Notes under the pieces: model-generated | The model's database searches: none | The model's input: the letters and a program-made list of their open reading frames with translations, nothing else | What the model was told of the DNA's origin: nothing | Assembly: GCA_945862475.1 (NCBI GenBank) | Contig: CAMAYW010000165.1 | Coordinates: forward strand, 1 to 5,961 | Length of the DNA: 5,961 nt | Reading direction: 5' to 3' | Origin: Bacteriovorax stolpii | GTDB taxonomy: Bacteria; Bdellovibrionota; Bacteriovoracia; Bacteriovoracales; Bacteriovoracaceae | Translations under genes and position numbers: made by a program | In this document: positions 5,002 through 5,961 of the stretch, one piece after another | Position numbering within the stretch: position 1 is the stretch's first letter | Layout: each line of letters opens with the position of its first letter

Positions 5002-5961
5002 TTAAGAATTAAATATTTTTTCATCAAATTGATTCTCAGACTTCGCAACGATACAGCTTACAACCGCATCTCCAGTTACGTTCACGGCCGTTCTTGTCAT
5101 GTCGAGTAATCTATCTACACCAATAATGAGTCCAATTCCTTCTACGGGTAGGCCCACTTGTTTAAAAACCATGGCAAGCATTACCAGACCAACTCCCGGA
5201 ACACCGGCGGTGCCAATTGAGGCAAGAGTTGCTGTTAAAATGGTCATCATGTAGCCATTAAAACCAAGTTCTATTCCATAGGCCTGAGCAACGAAAACAG
5301 TCGCAACACCTTGCATGATTGCAGTACCGTCCATGTTAACTGTTGCACCCAATGGAATAGTAAAAGACGCCACTGAGTTGTGAACTCCAAGTTTCTTTTC
5401 TGTGACTTCTAGATTCACAGGCAAAGTGGCATTAGAGCTTGCTGTTGAAAAAGCGAATACAATAACTTCGAAATATTTTTTAAAAAAAGTCACAGGACTT
5501 AGCTTACCAACAAATTTTAAAAGAGATGCGTAAACAATAATCACGTGAAGAAAAAGGCAAAGGAGAACGATGAAAAAGTATTTTGCCATGGGAAGAATGG
5601 CAGAAAAACCCTGAGAGGCAAAAACTTTAGTCAAAAGGCAGAAGACTCCATAGGGAGCAAGTTCAACTAAAAGTAACACCATCTTCATGATGATTTCATT
5701 AAGATCATTAAATGTTGTAAGGACTCTTTTTCCAGACTCACCAGCGAGAGTAATTCCAACACCAAATAGAATCGCAAAAACGATAATTTGGAGCATCTCA
5801 GCCTTGACCATGGCTTCAACTGGATTTGATGGGAAGATATTTACGATGACATCAATAAGAGAAGGTGCTTCAGTCGTACTAAATGTTGAAGGAGCGCTCA
5901 TAACAAAGCCAAAACCTGGATCTAGAAGTTCAGCTACAAAGAGAGCTAAAGCAATAGCAAG
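5002..5961 (-). CDS. Dicarboxylate/amino acid:cation symporter (SLC1/GltP family), N-terminus cut by window edge
   Basis: The frame stays open past the Met codon at 5901 to the right edge, and the 20 extra residues (LAIALALFVAELLDPG...) fit the family, so the gene is partial. 319 residues are visible and roughly the first 90-100 are missing. Family landmarks occur in order: the serine-rich re-entrant loop STASSNATLP (nt 5419-5448), the NMDGT cation-site motif (5323-5337), the second hairpin SIGTAGVPGVG, and DMTRTAVNVTGD in the last helix (5068-5103). The last motif keeps the Asp, Arg, Thr and Asn that in GltPh (D394, R397, T398, N401) hold the substrate. The Arg points to aspartate/glutamate or a C4-dicarboxylate rather than neutral amino acids. 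It imports substrate across the inner membrane using Na+ or H+; the ion cannot be told here. It lies upstream of the MFS gene with an 11-nt gap. Confidence 0.92.
   Translation of the reverse strand, partial: LAIALALFVAELLDPGFGFVMSAPSTFSTTEAPSLIDVIVNIFPSNPVEAMVKAEMLQIIVFAILFGVGITLAGESGKRVLTTFNDLNEIIMKMVLLLVELAPYGVFCLLTKVFASQGFSAILPMAKYFFIVLLCLFLHVIIVYASLLKFVGKLSPVTFFKKYFEVIVFAFSTASSNATLPVNLEVTEKKLGVHNSVASFTIPLGATVNMDGTAIMQGVATVFVAQAYGIELGFNGYMMTILTATLASIGTAGVPGVGLVMLAMVFKQVGLPVEGIGLIIGVDRLLDMTRTAVNVTGDAVVSCIVAKSENQFDEKIFNS

Noticed and set aside
5899..5901. ATG as the start of the SLC1-type symporter
   Set aside because: The frame stays open upstream to the window edge and those residues fit the family. 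Starting here would drop the first helices, so it is an internal Met.
1..5961. Search for CRISPR arrays, tRNAs, insertion sequences, toxin-antitoxin or defence genes
   Set aside because: I saw no spaced repeat arrays, cloverleaf-like segments, transposase or nuclease motifs. All long open frames are accounted for by ordinary metabolic, transport and envelope genes.

Overview
The window reads as chromosomal DNA from an AT-rich Gram-negative bacterium. One protein has a clear lipobox, another has a cleavable signal peptide, and most genes are intact and tightly packed. The deoxyhypusine-synthase-like gene, the DUF6279-like lipoprotein, the M23 peptidase and the low G+C of most genes would fit Bdellovibrionota (Bacteriovorax/Bdellovibrio relatives). 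That is an inference from gene content, held at low to moderate confidence. I see no tRNA, rRNA, CRISPR array, insertion sequence or prophage gene.

Layout, left to right. (1) 1-436, minus: the N-terminal 145 residues of a deoxyhypusine synthase family protein, running off the left edge, with its own sigma70-type promoter at 496-524. (2) 545-2720, minus, read right to left: a DUF6279-like lipoprotein, then a glucose-fructose-oxidoreductase-like Gfo/Idh/MocA dehydrogenase, then a 69-residue acidic protein whose ribosome binding site overlaps the dehydrogenase stop codon. The spacings (51 nt, then 4 nt) suggest one transcript. (3) 2721-2856: a divergent control region with a tandem 8-bp repeat and a TTGTCAA box readable as a -35 element on both strands. 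(4) 2857-3828, plus: a secreted M23 (LytM-type) metallopeptidase with all zinc-ligand motifs and an extra C-terminal beta-type domain. (5) 3797-4990, minus: an MFS sugar transporter of the FucP/GluP group, overlapping the peptidase gene tail to tail by 32 bp. (6) 5002-5961, minus: a dicarboxylate/amino acid:cation symporter (SLC1/GltP fold), cut by the right edge and lying 11 nt upstream of the MFS gene, so the two are probably co-transcribed.

How the genes work together: the right-hand pair imports an acidic amino acid or dicarboxylate and a hexose-type sugar. The dehydrogenase is probably a cytoplasmic NAD(P)-dependent sugar oxidoreductase, though nothing in the window proves it acts on the imported sugar. 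The peptidase and lipoprotein are envelope proteins. The window looks like ordinary housekeeping and uptake genes. I did not find a convincing new multi-gene system. The most curious points are three 9-base A tracts in the dehydrogenase gene, the coupled small acidic gene, the repeat-bearing divergent promoter region, and the much higher G+C of the deoxyhypusine synthase segment (about 49% versus about 31% in the lipoprotein gene, hand counted).
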